From contig NZ_PQWB01000011.1 of the NCBI RefSeq assembly GCF_002924365.1, positions 62,001-126,000 on the forward strand: 64,000 nucleotides of DNA. The letters are read 5' to 3'. This document shows, piece after piece, positions 9,842 through 18,672 of this stretch. The position numbers and the translations under genes are program-made. This DNA is from Chromobacterium alticapitis. Its GTDB lineage: Bacteria > Pseudomonadota > Gammaproteobacteria > Burkholderiales > Chromobacteriaceae. Position 1 is the first letter of the stretch. Every line of letters begins with the position of its first letter. The notes beneath the pieces are model-generated. The model did not search any database. It had not been told where the DNA came from and worked only from the letters and a program-made list of their open reading frames with translations.

Positions 9842-10023
9842 GGTTTCTCCTCCTGTCGTGCTCGCTTGTGGCGATCAGCCCTAGGGCGGCCTTGTGGGCG
9901 GCGTGTTCCGGGCGCGTGCTGCGCTGGCAAACGCGATCGGACACTTTATTTTTATACCGGGTGCCCTGGGTATGCGCGGCTGTCGCAGCTTAGAGTGTTC
10001 ACCCTAATGCCGCCAGACTATAG

Positions 10024-10046
10024 TTTACGTTTACGTCAACGTCAAA
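10024..10046. promoter_or_regulatory. Candidate LiuR-type (MerR family) operator upstream of indolepyruvate oxidoreductase
   Basis: The 360-base gap 9842-10201 contains a run of alternating TTTACG/ACGTCAA units (TTTACGTTTACGTCAACG, continuing TCAAA) with imperfect dyad symmetry. MerR-type LiuR regulators of branched-chain amino acid and acyl-CoA catabolism in proteobacteria use similar TTTACGT-TWACGTMAA palindromes. The position, 180 bases before the oxidoreductase start, and the 2-oxoacid substrate class fit such control. Assignment to LiuR is an inference from motif memory. The rest of the gap shows no gene. Confidence 0.45.
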
Positions 10047-10201
10047 GGGATCGCGCGCGGGGCGGTCCAGACTGCGGTTTATGTGCCAATGCAACAAAAA
10101 GCCTGTTAAGCGTTTGTAAACGCTGTGTGCAGGATTGGCCGGTTCAGCTGGCCGGGCAAAGCCAGTAAGCTGTGGGCTGGAGTATTGTTGTCGAGAGTCC
10201 C

Positions 10202-11113
10202 ATGAACGTTTCTTCTTCCCGCGACGCCGGCCGCGGCGTGTTGTACACCGTCGGCGCGTTTGTCTGCTGGGGCCTGTTTCCCTTGTACTGGAAACCCCTG
10301 CACGCCATTCCCGCCTTGCAAATTCTATGCCACCGCATCGTGTGGTCGGCGCTGTTCGTCGCGCTGATCCTGACCGCGCTCGGCCAGTGGGGCGATGTGC
10401 GCGCCGCGCTGCGCCGCCCGCGCCAGTTGGGCGTCTTCGCCTTGTCGTCCAGCGTGCTGTCGCTGAACTGGCTGATCTATATCTGGGCAGTCAACGCCGG
10501 CCACGTGGTGGAGGGCAGCCTGGGCTATTTCATCAACCCATTGTTCAATGTGCTGCTGGGCCGGGTGTTTCTGGGCGAGCGGCTGAGCCGGCCGCAAAGC
10601 CTGGCGATAGGGGTGGCGGCGGCTGGCGTGGCCTGGCTGACTTTTAGCGCCGGCTCCTTGCCGTGGATCGCGCTGTCCCTGGCCGCCACCTTCGGCTTGT
10701 ACGGCCTGCTGCGCAAGATGGCGCCGCTGCCGTCGTTGCCGGGCCTGGCGCTGGAAACCTTCCTGATGTCGCCGCTGGCGCTGGCCGCGCTGCTGTGGTT
10801 CGCCTGGCGCGGCGACGGCGCTTTCGGCCATCTGGGCTGGAACCGCGACCTGCTGCTGATGGGCGCCGGCGTGGTGACGGCGGTGCCGTTGTTGATGTTC
10901 GCCGCCGGCGCGCGCCGCCTGAAGCTGGCCACGGTGGGCGTGATTCAGTACATCGGACCGACCATTCAGCTGGCGCTGGGCGTATTGCTGTTCGGCGAGC
11001 CCTTCGGCGCGGATCGCGCCTTGGGCTTTTCGCTGATCTGGGCCGCGCTGCTGCTGTACTCCGCCGTCGGCTTGCGCGAGTTGTGGCGCGGAAGACGCGC
11101 CGCCGCGGTTTGA
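10202..11113 (+). CDS. rarD: RarD-type EamA family permease
   Basis: This 303-residue inner-membrane protein has about ten hydrophobic helices in two EamA repeats. The opening GVLYTVGAFVCWGLFPLYWKPLHAIPALQILCHRIVWS is characteristic of RarD, first described as a chloramphenicol-sensitivity permease; substrate unknown. The ATG at 10202 was chosen over an upstream GTG/ATG at 10172 because the conserved family start follows it directly. The gene is divergent from the oxidoreductase and ends at an intrinsic terminator. Confidence 0.88.
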   Translation: MNVSSSRDAGRGVLYTVGAFVCWGLFPLYWKPLHAIPALQILCHRIVWSALFVALILTALGQWGDVRAALRRPRQLGVFALSSSVLSLNWLIYIWAVNAGHVVEGSLGYFINPLFNVLLGRVFLGERLSRPQSLAIGVAAAGVAWLTFSAGSLPWIALSLAATFGLYGLLRKMAPLPSLPGLALETFLMSPLALAALLWFAWRGDGAFGHLGWNRDLLLMGAGVVTAVPLLMFAAGARRLKLATVGVIQYIGPTIQLALGVLLFGEPFGADRALGFSLIWAALLLYSAVGLRELWRGRRAAAV

Positions 11114-11136
11114 GTCCACGATTTCCCACCCACTGT

Positions 11137-11164
11137 GCCCCGCCTAGCCGCGGGGCTTTTTTTC
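11137..11164 (+). terminator. Intrinsic terminator after rarD
   Basis: GCCCCGC / GCGGGGC stem with a six-base loop, followed by eight T, 24 bases after the rarD stop. Confidence 0.85.
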
Positions 11165-11311
11165 GTCCGCGGCAAGCCGGCGGTTTCCCGCCCGCGGGGT
11201 CGCTATGCCGGCGGAGTTTCCGACGAGCGGCGGCGGAGCTGTACCAAAGAACTGCGCCTGGCTGGCCTATAACCGGAAAAAGGCCGCATTGCCTGGAAAA
11301 GGAGAGGAATC

Positions 11312-11638
11312 ATGACCTTATACCTGCTTGGCTTGGTGTTTTGTCTGACCGATATCGGAACGCGGCTGGCCTTGCGCACCCGTTCCTGGCGAGCGGTGGA
11401 ATGGACGCTGGCGGCCGGCCTGGCGCTGGCCTGGCTGCTGTATCCGAGGTTAAGCGATTGGGCGGTGCCGCTGATGCCGAGCGAGCAGGGCATGTGGCTC
11501 TATGCGACGCTGGTGGGCTTGCAGCTGGGGCTGATGGATGCGGTGCTGCGCACCAGCCTGGTGCGCTGGCGGCGCGCCTATCTGCGCGCGCGGGCCATCA
11601 GGCAGGCCGGCAAGCATGGAGACATGTTTGTGGATTGA
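11312..11638 (+). CDS. Small membrane protein of unknown function
   Basis: This 108-residue protein has three likely membrane segments (about 1-17, 30-46 and 61-80) and a basic C-terminal stretch (RWRRAYLRARAIRQ) that would face the cytoplasm. I do not recognise the family. A strong AAAAGGAGAGG ribosome site lies directly upstream of ATG 11312, and the codon bias matches neighbours, so it is likely a real gene. It stands alone after the rarD terminator. Confidence 0.6.
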   Translation: MTLYLLGLVFCLTDIGTRLALRTRSWRAVEWTLAAGLALAWLLYPRLSDWAVPLMPSEQGMWLYATLVGLQLGLMDAVLRTSLVRWRRAYLRARAIRQAGKHGDMFVD

Positions 11639-11778
11639 GTGGCATGCTTGACGGATAAGGCGCGCGGGAGCAGACTGCGCGCAGCCAGGCGCCGCGCCTC
11701 AAGCGCGGCGTCCGGCAATCTGGCTTGGCGGCAAGCGCCGGCCATCGTTCTTTATCGTTCTTTACAGGTACCGCCATC

Positions 11779-11964
11779 ATGGCATTGTTCTTTGCATCGC
11801 TGTCGCGCCATCTGCTGCGCGACATGCTGGGCGACCACGTTCGCCCGTCCGACGCGCCCTTGCGCCGTTCAACTTCCCCGACCGATCCGCGCGAGAGCGA
11901 CGAGCGCCAGCGTCTGCTGCAGCGCCTGGAGCAATGCCGTCTGGAGAAGGGCGGCGCATGCTGA
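11779..11964 (+). CDS. Small hypothetical protein coupled to the GNAT gene
   Basis: This 61-residue, charged, Arg-rich protein (MALFFASLSRHLLRDMLGDH, then a polar tail ending LEKGGAC) is not a family I recognise. It overlaps the start of the downstream acetyltransferase by 7 bases (its stop TGA lies 1 base after that gene's ATG), the arrangement expected of translational coupling. No strong ribosome site precedes ATG 11779. It may be a small protein or a translated leader for the GNAT gene. Confidence 0.4.
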   Translation: MALFFASLSRHLLRDMLGDHVRPSDAPLRRSTSPTDPRESDERQRLLQRLEQCRLEKGGAC

Positions 11965-13235
11965 GTCTCCCCTTGATATCCGAGCGGCTGCTGCTGCGCG
12001 ATTTCCACGAAGAAGACTTGCCAGTCTACCAGGCCTTGCGCGCCAGTCCAGCCTTTGGCCGCCACTACCAACCCGATGAGGTGTCGCCCTTTTTTTCCGC
12101 GCTGCTGTTGCGGCGTTTCATCGAACAACAGGCTGAACCCCGGCGCGCCTGGCAGCTGGCCATCGCGCTGCGCGCCAACGGCGAGCTGATCGGTTCGGTC
12201 GGCCTGCGCTCAGGCGCGGCGCCGGGCGCGGCCAGCTTTGGACTGGAGCTGGCAGAGGCCGCCTGGGGCCAGGGCCTGGCGCTGGAGGCGGGACGGTTGC
12301 TGCTGGATGCGGGCTTCAACCAGCTTGGCCTGCACCGGATCGAAGCGGATACCGCCGAGGGCAATCTGGCTGCGCGTCGCCTGGCGGCCCGTTTGGGGTT
12401 TGCGGAAGGCCCTGCGCGCGAGGGCCGGTCGACGCTGGCCTTGAGCCTGGCCATGCTGGGCGCGCAGAGCGACTGGCGGCTGGAGGGCGGCGTTTTGAGC
12501 CGGCTGGACGGCTGCTGGCGAGTCTTGACGCCGGGGTTGCCTGACTATTACTGCGGCAATGCCTTATTGCTGGACCAGGCGCCGGCGGCGCAAGCGCGCG
12601 CAGGCTGGGAGCGATGTTTTGACGCCGCTTTCGCCGATGCGGCGGGCATCCGCCATCGCACTTTATTGTGGCCCTTGGCCGAGAACGGCGGCGCGGCGCG
12701 CTATGGCGAGTGGACGGCCGCGGGCTATCGCTACGAGGAAAGCGTGGTCCTGCTGCTGAACGAGGCCGAGTTGCGGCCGGTTCCGGCCAGCGCCTGGCTG
12801 GCGATCCGGCCCTTGGCCGGGGAGGGCGACTGGCGGCAATGGCGACAATTGATGGCGGACACGCGCGCGCCAGGCCACGAGGAGGCCGATTACCGCGCCT
12901 ATCTGCAAGGCCGAGAGCGGCGCTTCCTGGCACTGGAGGCGGCCGGCCAGGGCCATGTCTGGGGTGTGTTCGATGGCCATGCGCTGCTGTGCGGCGCTGG
13001 CCTGTTCCTGTTGCCCGGCATGGCGCGCTTCCAGCATGTAGCCACCGCGCCGCATGTGCGGCGGCTGGGCCTGGCCAGCCAGTTGCTCAGCCATCTGGCG
13101 CAATGGGGGCTGCAACGGACCTCGCGGCTGGTCATCGTGGCCGATGCCCATTATCACGCGCTGGACTTGTATCGGAAGCTGGGCTTTGTCGAGGCTGGGC
13201 GGGAAGCTTCGCTGTGCTGGTGGCCGAAGGATTAG
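11958..13235 (+). CDS. Double-domain GNAT N-acetyltransferase
   Basis: This 425-residue protein has two acetyltransferase domains. The N-terminal one (about 1-165) is RimJ/RimL-like: ISERLLLRDFHEEDLPVYQALR, then LAEAAWGQGLALEAGRLLLD and NQLGLHRIEADTAEGN. The C-terminal one (about 275-425) has the acetyl-CoA loop VRRLGLASQLLSHLAQWG and ends HALDYLYRKLGF-like (ALDLYRKLGFVEAG). The middle is a degenerate, substrate-side segment. Acetyl-CoA donor chemistry is expected; the acceptor is unknown. ATG 11958 lies within the end of a small upstream ORF. Confidence 0.8.
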   Translation: MLSLPLISERLLLRDFHEEDLPVYQALRASPAFGRHYQPDEVSPFFSALLLRRFIEQQAEPRRAWQLAIALRANGELIGSVGLRSGAAPGAASFGLELAEAAWGQGLALEAGRLLLDAGFNQLGLHRIEADTAEGNLAARRLAARLGFAEGPAREGRSTLALSLAMLGAQSDWRLEGGVLSRLDGCWRVLTPGLPDYYCGNALLLDQAPAAQARAGWERCFDAAFADAAGIRHRTLLWPLAENGGAARYGEWTAAGYRYEESVVLLLNEAELRPVPASAWLAIRPLAGEGDWRQWRQLMADTRAPGHEEADYRAYLQGRERRFLALEAAGQGHVWGVFDGHALLCGAGLFLLPGMARFQHVATAPHVRRLGLASQLLSHLAQWGLQRTSRLVIVADAHYHALDLYRKLGFVEAGREASLCWWPKD

Positions 13236-13406
13236 CCAGATTGTGGCTATCCATGCATTGTGCTCATGTTTTTCGTGGTGAATCCTTTATTTCTCTTGAC
13301 CTTGCAAGGCATTTGAAATGAGACTTGCTCATGCATGCCGTCGTCCTTTCCGACGGCTGGACGCAAGCCGCCATTCGAGCGGCCACACCATCAAGGAGAA
13401 ATGGGA

Positions 13407-15281
13407 ATGACGGCATTGGCAGCGCTGCGCCGCGAGTTCGACGCGCTCAATCACGATTACCTGGCCGTGCACAAGGCCAAGGAAGACCTGTTCTGGGACA
13501 CCTATATGGCGGTGTCCGACGATGACGCCGGCTTCGCCCGCGCCGAAGCCGCCTACAAGGACTTCATTTCCAGCCCGGCGCGGCTGGCGCGGAGCAAGAA
13601 TGTCATCGCCCAGCTGGAGGCCCTGCCGGCGGATGCCGAGCGCGATGCCTTGCTGCACGGCTTCAAGGGCTGGCTGGCCGTGTTCGAGAGCAACATCATC
13701 GAGAGCGACGAGGCGCGCCAGCTGATGACCGAGCTGGTGGAGCTGGAGTCTGCGTTGTTCGCCAAGCGCCGCGCTTACAAGATGCATCACCTCAACGAGG
13801 CTGGAGAGCGCGAAGAAGCGACGCTGAGCATGCTCAGCACCAATCTGGGCACCAACCGCGACGAAGCGGCGCGCAAGAGCTCGCTGGACGCCTACCTGGC
13901 GCTGGAGCGCTGGGCGCTGGACAACGGCTTCCTCGCCATCGTCAGCAAGCGCAACGCGCTGGCGCGCAGCTTGGGCTATGCCGATTACTTTGAATACAAG
14001 GTCAAGAAAAACGAGCAGATGACGCCGGATCAGCTGTTCGCGATTCTGGACGATTTCGAGGCGCGCACCCGCGGCGCCAACCAGCGCGCGCTGGACGAGC
14101 TGCAGGCCAAGCATGGCGATGGCGCGCTGTTGGGCCATAATCTGCGCTTCCACATGAGCGGCGACGTCACCCGCCAGATGGACCCCTACCTGCCGTTCGC
14201 CAAGGCGGTGGAGCGCTGGGTGCTGAGCTTCCGCCGGCTGGGCATCCAGTATCGCGGCGCCACCATGCAGCTGGACCTGGTGGAGCGCGAGGGCAAGTAT
14301 CAGAACGGCTTCTGCCACGGCCCGATCCCGGCCTTCTTCGACGGCGCACAGTGGGTGCCGGGCCAGATCAACTTCACCGCCGAAGCCAAGCCGGACCAGG
14401 TGGGCAGCGGCGCGCGCGCCATCAACACCTTGTTCCACGAGGGCGGCCACGCCGCGCACTTCGCCAATGTGACGCAGAACGCGCCGTGCTTCTCGCAGGA
14501 GTTCGCGCCCACCTCCATGGCTTACGCCGAAACCCAGAGCATGTTCTGCGACAGCCTGCTGGAAGACGCGGACTGGCTGAAGCGCTACGCGCGCAATAGC
14601 AAAGGCGAAGCCATTCCGGATGAGCTGATCCGCGCGCGCATCGAGGCGGTGCAACCCTTCGCCGCCTACGCCGAACGCTCCATCGCCGTCGTCGCTTACT
14701 TCGAACGCGAGCTGTACGCGCTGCCGGAGAGCGAACTCACCGCCGAGCGCGTGCTGCAACTGGCCCGCGCCAACGAGAAGCGCATCCTGGGCGTGGATGT
14801 CAGCCCGCGTCCGCTGCTGGCCATTCCTCACTTGCTGAACCAGGAGTCGGCCGCCGCCTATCACGGCTATCTGCTGGCCAATATGGCGGTGTACCAGACC
14901 CGCGCCTACTTCATCGGCAAGTTCGGCTATTTGACCGACAACCCGGCCATCGGCCCGCTGCTGGCCGAGCACTACTGGGGCCCGGGCAACAGCATCAACC
15001 ACAACGCCACCCTGGTGCGTCTGACCGGCGAACCGTTCAACGCGCGCTACCTGGCGGACAGCTGCAATCAGAGCGTGGCCGAGGCCTGGGCCGAAGCGCA
15101 AAAGCTGATCTCCGAATCCGCCGCGCGCGATTACCCGGCGCAGTACCCGGATACGCTCGTCGCGCATATCCGCCTGGTGCACGGCGCGGAGCTGATCGCC
15201 GACAACACGGCCGGCGACGCGGCGATGTTCGACCGCTTCGAGAGCTGGGTGGCCGGCCATTATCCGGCCAGCGTGCGCTGA
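13407..15281 (+). CDS. M3 family zinc metallopeptidase (oligoendopeptidase-like)
   Basis: This 624-residue cytosolic peptidase has the zinc motif HEGGH (residues 344-348, in NTLFHEGGHAAHF) and the usual M3 helical architecture, close to the PepF/oligopeptidase branch. It should cleave short peptides after chaperone or proteasome-like turnover. Two in-frame ATGs exist (13401 and 13407); the second sits 8 bases after AAGGAG and is preferred. No signal peptide is visible. A terminator follows at once, so the gene is monocistronic. Confidence 0.88.
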   Translation: MTALAALRREFDALNHDYLAVHKAKEDLFWDTYMAVSDDDAGFARAEAAYKDFISSPARLARSKNVIAQLEALPADAERDALLHGFKGWLAVFESNIIESDEARQLMTELVELESALFAKRRAYKMHHLNEAGEREEATLSMLSTNLGTNRDEAARKSSLDAYLALERWALDNGFLAIVSKRNALARSLGYADYFEYKVKKNEQMTPDQLFAILDDFEARTRGANQRALDELQAKHGDGALLGHNLRFHMSGDVTRQMDPYLPFAKAVERWVLSFRRLGIQYRGATMQLDLVEREGKYQNGFCHGPIPAFFDGAQWVPGQINFTAEAKPDQVGSGARAINTLFHEGGHAAHFANVTQNAPCFSQEFAPTSMAYAETQSMFCDSLLEDADWLKRYARNSKGEAIPDELIRARIEAVQPFAAYAERSIAVVAYFERELYALPESELTAERVLQLARANEKRILGVDVSPRPLLAIPHLLNQESAAAYHGYLLANMAVYQTRAYFIGKFGYLTDNPAIGPLLAEHYWGPGNSINHNATLVRLTGEPFNARYLADSCNQSVAEAWAEAQKLISESAARDYPAQYPDTLVAHIRLVHGAELIADNTAGDAAMFDRFESWVAGHYPASVR

Positions 15282-15303
15282 GTGTGAGCGCGCAGTAAAC
15301 GAA

Positions 15304-15331
15304 ACGGCCGGGGCGCATCCCGGCCGTTTTT
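15304..15331 (+). terminator. Intrinsic terminator after M3 peptidase gene
   Basis: ACGGCCGGG / CCCGGCCGT, a 9-bp stem with a six-base loop, followed by five T. Confidence 0.85.
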
Positions 15332-15354
15332 CATTCAGCCCTGAAAGGCGCGGC

Positions 15355-15969
15355 TCACACCGGCGCGCTGCTGTCCTCGGCCAGGAGGGCGGCCCGCGCG
15401 GCGGGACGGGCCGCCACGGTTTGAAAGAAGGCATCCAGCGTAGGCCAACGGGCGAGGGCGATGTCGAAACGAGGCAGCCAGCCCAGGATCGCGAACAAAT
15501 AGGCGTCGGCCACGCCGAAATCATGGCCCAGCAAGTAAGGCTGCGTTTCCAAACGGGTTTCCAGCCAATCGAGCCGCTTGAACAGTTTTTCGCGGAAGAT
15601 TTGCCTGACGGTTTCCGGCAGATCGGCGCGGAATAGCGGCGCGCTGCCGCTGTGCAGTTCGGTGGCGATGAAGTTGAGCATTTCCTGCAGCCGTATTCTC
15701 TGCCAGCTGCCGTTGGCCGGTGCCAGGCCGGCTTCCGGTTGCAAGTCGGCCAGGTATTGCAGGATGGCGGGGCCTTCGGTCAGCGTCTCGCCATTGTCCA
15801 GCGTCAGCGCGGCGACATAGCCCTTAGAGTTGATGTCGAGAAAGCTGCCGCCCTCGGCGGTGCGCTTGGTCTGGTTGTTCACCCGGATCAATTCGAAGGA
15901 CCGGCCCAGTTCGCGCAGAATGATGTGCGGGGCCAGCGAGCAGGCCATGGGCGCGAAATACAGTTTCAT
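15355..15969 (-). CDS. Glutathione S-transferase, beta class
   Basis: This 204-residue GST opens MKLYFAPMACSLAPHI with cysteine at position 10, as in beta-class enzymes, followed by LTEGPAILQYLADLQPEAGLAP and the C-terminal helical domain ending GHDFGVADAYLFAILGW. It is a paralogue of the GST at 3110-3718. The ATG at 15969 has AAGGAT upstream; a longer frame reaching 16083 has no family similarity in the extension. A LysR gene is divergently transcribed 161 bases away, which suggests that regulator controls it. Confidence 0.87.
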   Translation of the reverse strand: MKLYFAPMACSLAPHIILRELGRSFELIRVNNQTKRTAEGGSFLDINSKGYVAALTLDNGETLTEGPAILQYLADLQPEAGLAPANGSWQRIRLQEMLNFIATELHSGSAPLFRADLPETVRQIFREKLFKRLDWLETRLETQPYLLGHDFGVADAYLFAILGWLPRFDIALARWPTLDAFFQTVAARPAARAALLAEDSSAPV

Positions 15970-16130
15970 CTTGCCATCCTTGTTTCGGTTTAGCCGGCAA
16001 CGGCGATGGGGCAGCTTCTCCTGGTTGGCGCGGCCAGTAAAACAAGGATTCCAGCGGTCTGTCATCAGCGCAGCTAATGGCATGACGAAAAGGTAAAATG
16101 TCCCAACTCAATTCTAAAGCGCGCTAAGCC

Positions 16131-17003
16131 ATGATGAATTTGCTGCATTGGCGTTTGTTGCTGGCCGTGGAGGAATGCGGCACGGTGACGCGGGCCGCCG
16201 AGCGCCATGGCATGACCCAATCCGGCGCCAGCCAGGCCATCAAACAGATGGAGGAGGCGCTGGGCATCGCCTTGTTTGCGCGCGATAGGCGGCAAACCCG
16301 GCCCACGGCCCTGGGCGAGCAGGTGCTGCGTAAGGCTCGGACGATGCTGGCTGAGCTGGACGGCATCCGGGCTCTGGCGGATGAGGGGAGGGGCTGGTTG
16401 TCCGGCCGCTTGACGGTGGCGGGTTTCCCTTCCTTGTTCTCGCGCCTTTTGGCGCGCAAGCTGGATCAATTCCGCCTGCGGCATCCAGGCCTGTCGGTAT
16501 TGTGGCTGGATGGCAGCGACGAAGAGATCGAGCGCTGGCTGGCATCCGGGCAGGTGGATATCGGCGTGGTGCTGAATCCGGACTCGGATAGGCCGACGCA
16601 GAGCCTGGGCGAGGATGCCTGGCTGGCGGTGCTGCCAAGCGGCCATCGCCTGGCACGCCGCCACGCAAGCGCACCCATTCCAGGCCATGAGCTGGCGGAT
16701 CTGCCCTTCATCGTCGCTACCGGCGGTTGCCGTCTGCATGGCGAGAGCGTGCTGCAAACGATGGGTATGCCATTGCGCGATGTGCGCATGCGAGTAAGCG
16801 ACTGGGGCAGCGCTTTGGAAATGGCGCGCAGCGGCGCGGGCGTGACGGTGATGCCGGCTTCGGTACTGCCGGACCCTTGCCCCGGCGTGCGCGCGTTTGC
16901 CTTGGCCGATGCGCCGCCGCGGTGTTTTGCGCTGGCCTGTTCGGCATCGGGCGCGGCCTCGCCGCAGGCCCAGGCCTTATTGAATTGGCTGAAACCGCCG
17001 TAG
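16131..17003 (+). CDS. LysR-type transcriptional regulator
   Basis: This 290-residue regulator has an N-terminal winged HTH (about 5-64; LLLAVEECGTVTRAAERHGMTQSGASQAIKQMEEAL is the recognition region) and a periplasmic-binding-like effector domain starting near LTVAGFPSLFSRLLARKL. It is divergent from the beta-class GST gene and probably controls it; LysR proteins usually bind the shared intergenic region (15970-16130). Its stop codon TAG lies inside an extragenic palindromic repeat (17000-17031). Confidence 0.88.
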   Translation: MMNLLHWRLLLAVEECGTVTRAAERHGMTQSGASQAIKQMEEALGIALFARDRRQTRPTALGEQVLRKARTMLAELDGIRALADEGRGWLSGRLTVAGFPSLFSRLLARKLDQFRLRHPGLSVLWLDGSDEEIERWLASGQVDIGVVLNPDSDRPTQSLGEDAWLAVLPSGHRLARRHASAPIPGHELADLPFIVATGGCRLHGESVLQTMGMPLRDVRMRVSDWGSALEMARSGAGVTVMPASVLPDPCPGVRAFALADAPPRCFALACSASGAASPQAQALLNWLKPP

Positions 17004-17031
17004 GACGGATGCCTCAAAGGGGCGATCCGCC
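17000..17031 (+). repeat. Extragenic palindrome, GTAGG family, copy 1
   Basis: GTAGGACGGATGCC, a short loop, then GGGCGATCCGCC. The leading GTAG supplies the TAG stop of the LysR gene. With copy 2 (17073-17107, opposite orientation) it forms an inverted pair. Confidence 0.6.
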
Positions 17032-17072
17032 ATTCTGGTCCCATCGACATCGGCGGCGCGCATTCGGCGGAT

Positions 17073-17107
17073 GGCGGAACGCCCGGCGCGCCGGGCTGCC
17101 GCCCTAC
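17073..17107 (-). repeat. Extragenic palindrome, GTAGG family, copy 2
   Basis: GGCGGAACGCCCGGC, then GCCGGGCTGCCGCCCTAC: the same unit as copy 1 in inverted orientation. Located between the convergent LysR and zinc-ribbon genes. Confidence 0.65.
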
Positions 17108-17129
17108 CGCACGGGCCGGCGCGGAGGCG

Positions 17130-17675
17130 CTATTGTTGGCGGTAGATCAGCCGGCCTTCCAGCAGCAGCTCTGACGGCGTCAGCCGCAGATTGTTGCCGG
17201 ACGCGGCGCGGTCGAACACGAAGCGCTGGCCCTGGTATTCGATCCAGGCGCTGATGGGTTCGCCCTGGAAGCGGCCCAGGATTTCTTCGGAACGGACCAC
17301 CTCGGCGTCGTCCGACAGCATCAGGCCGCGCGCCGGCTCCGGCTCCACTTCCCAGTTGTCGTTGTTCGCCGGCTGCGGATCGTGGCGGGTGGCGGTGCGC
17401 AGCCACAGGCGGAAAATCCACAGCGGCAGCACCACGCGGTGCACGCGCTTGTCGTCGGTGATGACGCAGGCCACCGGGAAGACCTCGCCGCATTTCGGGC
17501 AATGGGCGTCGGCGGACAGGAAGATCTTGCCCTGCATCAGGCTGGCGATGCCCTCCATCTGCTCGGCTCCGACCATGGCGCGGCATTGCGGGCAATGCTT
17601 GCCGAAGCGGCGCACGCTGTTGCCGTTGGCGAAGGTCAGCGGGAGGAAGCGGGAGATCTTGTCTTGTCGAGCCAT
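17130..17675 (-). CDS. Zinc-ribbon protein of unknown function
   Basis: This 181-residue protein has two CxxC pairs near the N-terminus (HCPQCR about residue 28 and HCPKCG about residue 59) that would bind zinc as a ribbon. The rest is a beta-rich domain with no motif I recognise. Start: ATG 17675 (MARQDKISRFLPLTF); the upstream extension to 17849 runs into the mutarotase gene and has no family character. It is downstream of, and on the same strand as, the mutarotase gene, 70 bases away. Confidence 0.6.
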   Translation of the reverse strand: MARQDKISRFLPLTFANGNSVRRFGKHCPQCRAMVGAEQMEGIASLMQGKIFLSADAHCPKCGEVFPVACVITDDKRVHRVVLPLWIFRLWLRTATRHDPQPANNDNWEVEPEPARGLMLSDDAEVVRSEEILGRFQGEPISAWIEYQGQRFVFDRAASGNNLRLTPSELLLEGRLIYRQQ

Positions 17676-17745
17676 TGCTGCAGTGTCCGGTAAGCAGGGA
17701 TGGGCCGCCGGATCGTTACCGGCGGCAAGCCTTCGATTATAACCC

Positions 17746-18597
17746 CTAGCCGCTGCGAGAGAAATGCAGGCGGCAAGCGAGTATGTGCGTGGAGCCGGGC
17801 GCCAGTTCGCGGGCGTCGTCGCCGGCATTGGCCGTTTCCACGCATACAAAGCGCCGCCAGTCCGCGTCCGGCAGGTCGGCCAGCTTTTTCGCCTTGGCCG
17901 GCGCGGGGTTCCATACCACGGCGCTGGCGGAGCCTTCCGGCCGGATGAGGAGGTCGCGTTTCCAGCCGGCGTCGCGCAGCGTGATGCCCTGGCTGGTATA
18001 CGCTATCTGGTCTACCTCGCCATCGAAGCGGAAGGGGGTGCTGGGCAAGACGATGCGGGCATCGGCCACCTTGTCGTGCGCCGGCGCGTTCTCCAGCCCC
18101 AGCAGTTCGATGTCGTCGATGTCGGATACCGCGAAATAGCTGTGCAGCGCGGCGCTGACGGTTTGCGCGGACTCGCCTTGATTCACAGTGGCCAGCGCGA
18201 TGTCTACGCCATCCGGGCCGATGCGGAAGGACAGCTCTGCGGCCAGGCCCTCATGGCGCGGGCCGTTCAGTTTCACGTGGAACACTTCTCCATCGCGGCG
18301 GGCGTCGGCCAGCCGCCACAACTGCTGGCGGGCTACGCCATGCGCCGGCAGGCCTGAGTCGGACGGGTGCGCGCCAAACCACGGCCAGCACACCGGCACG
18401 CCGCCGCGTATCGCTTTGCCCGGCTGATACGCGGTTTGCGGGGACAGATAGAGCAGCGGCGCTTCGCCGTCGCGGCGGTAGTCCAGGAGTTGCCCGCCCA
18501 GCAGAGCGATGCGGGCGGAGAAGCCGTCGCCGGCCAGCAGAATCTGTTCGACGCCCGGCGCCAGCTCGGCCAGGCTCATTCCTTGCGGATGGGACAT
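17746..18597 (-). CDS. D-hexose-6-phosphate mutarotase (aldose-1-epimerase family, YeaD-like)
   Basis: This 283-residue protein interconverts the anomers of glucose-6-phosphate and related sugar phosphates. Family marks: GGVPVCWPWFGAHP (about 65-78), LPAHGVAR (catalytic His region), and the acidic LHSYFAV segment; the end VCVETANAGDDARELAPG is typical of the YeaD/Ymr099c group. Start ATG 18597; two further in-frame Met follow closely. A parS-like site (18269-18284) lies inside the coding sequence, where it encodes part of FHVKLN. Confidence 0.88.
   Translation of the reverse strand: MSHPQGMSLAELAPGVEQILLAGDGFSARIALLGGQLLDYRRDGEAPLLYLSPQTAYQPGKAIRGGVPVCWPWFGAHPSDSGLPAHGVARQQLWRLADARRDGEVFHVKLNGPRHEGLAAELSFRIGPDGVDIALATVNQGESAQTVSAALHSYFAVSDIDDIELLGLENAPAHDKVADARIVLPSTPFRFDGEVDQIAYTSQGITLRDAGWKRDLLIRPEGSASAVVWNPAPAKAKKLADLPDADWRRFVCVETANAGDDARELAPGSTHILACRLHFSRSG
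18269..18284 (-). other. parS-like ParB-binding site 2, inside the mutarotase gene
   Basis: AGTTTCACGTGGAACA on the plus strand (TGTTCCACGTGAAACT on minus), 14 of 16 matches to the parS consensus with the CACGTG core intact. Confidence 0.7.
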
Positions 18598-18672
18598 GCA
18601 TGCTCCATCGGAGTGCGGAAAACTCCGATGATAGCGCGGGTCGTTTACGGCGTGATGCGGCTGATCAGGATT

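Noticed and set aside
13329-15524. A 731-codon frame opposite the M3 peptidase gene
   Set aside because: Same reasoning: antisense shadow running through the peptidase gene and terminator, with no domain.
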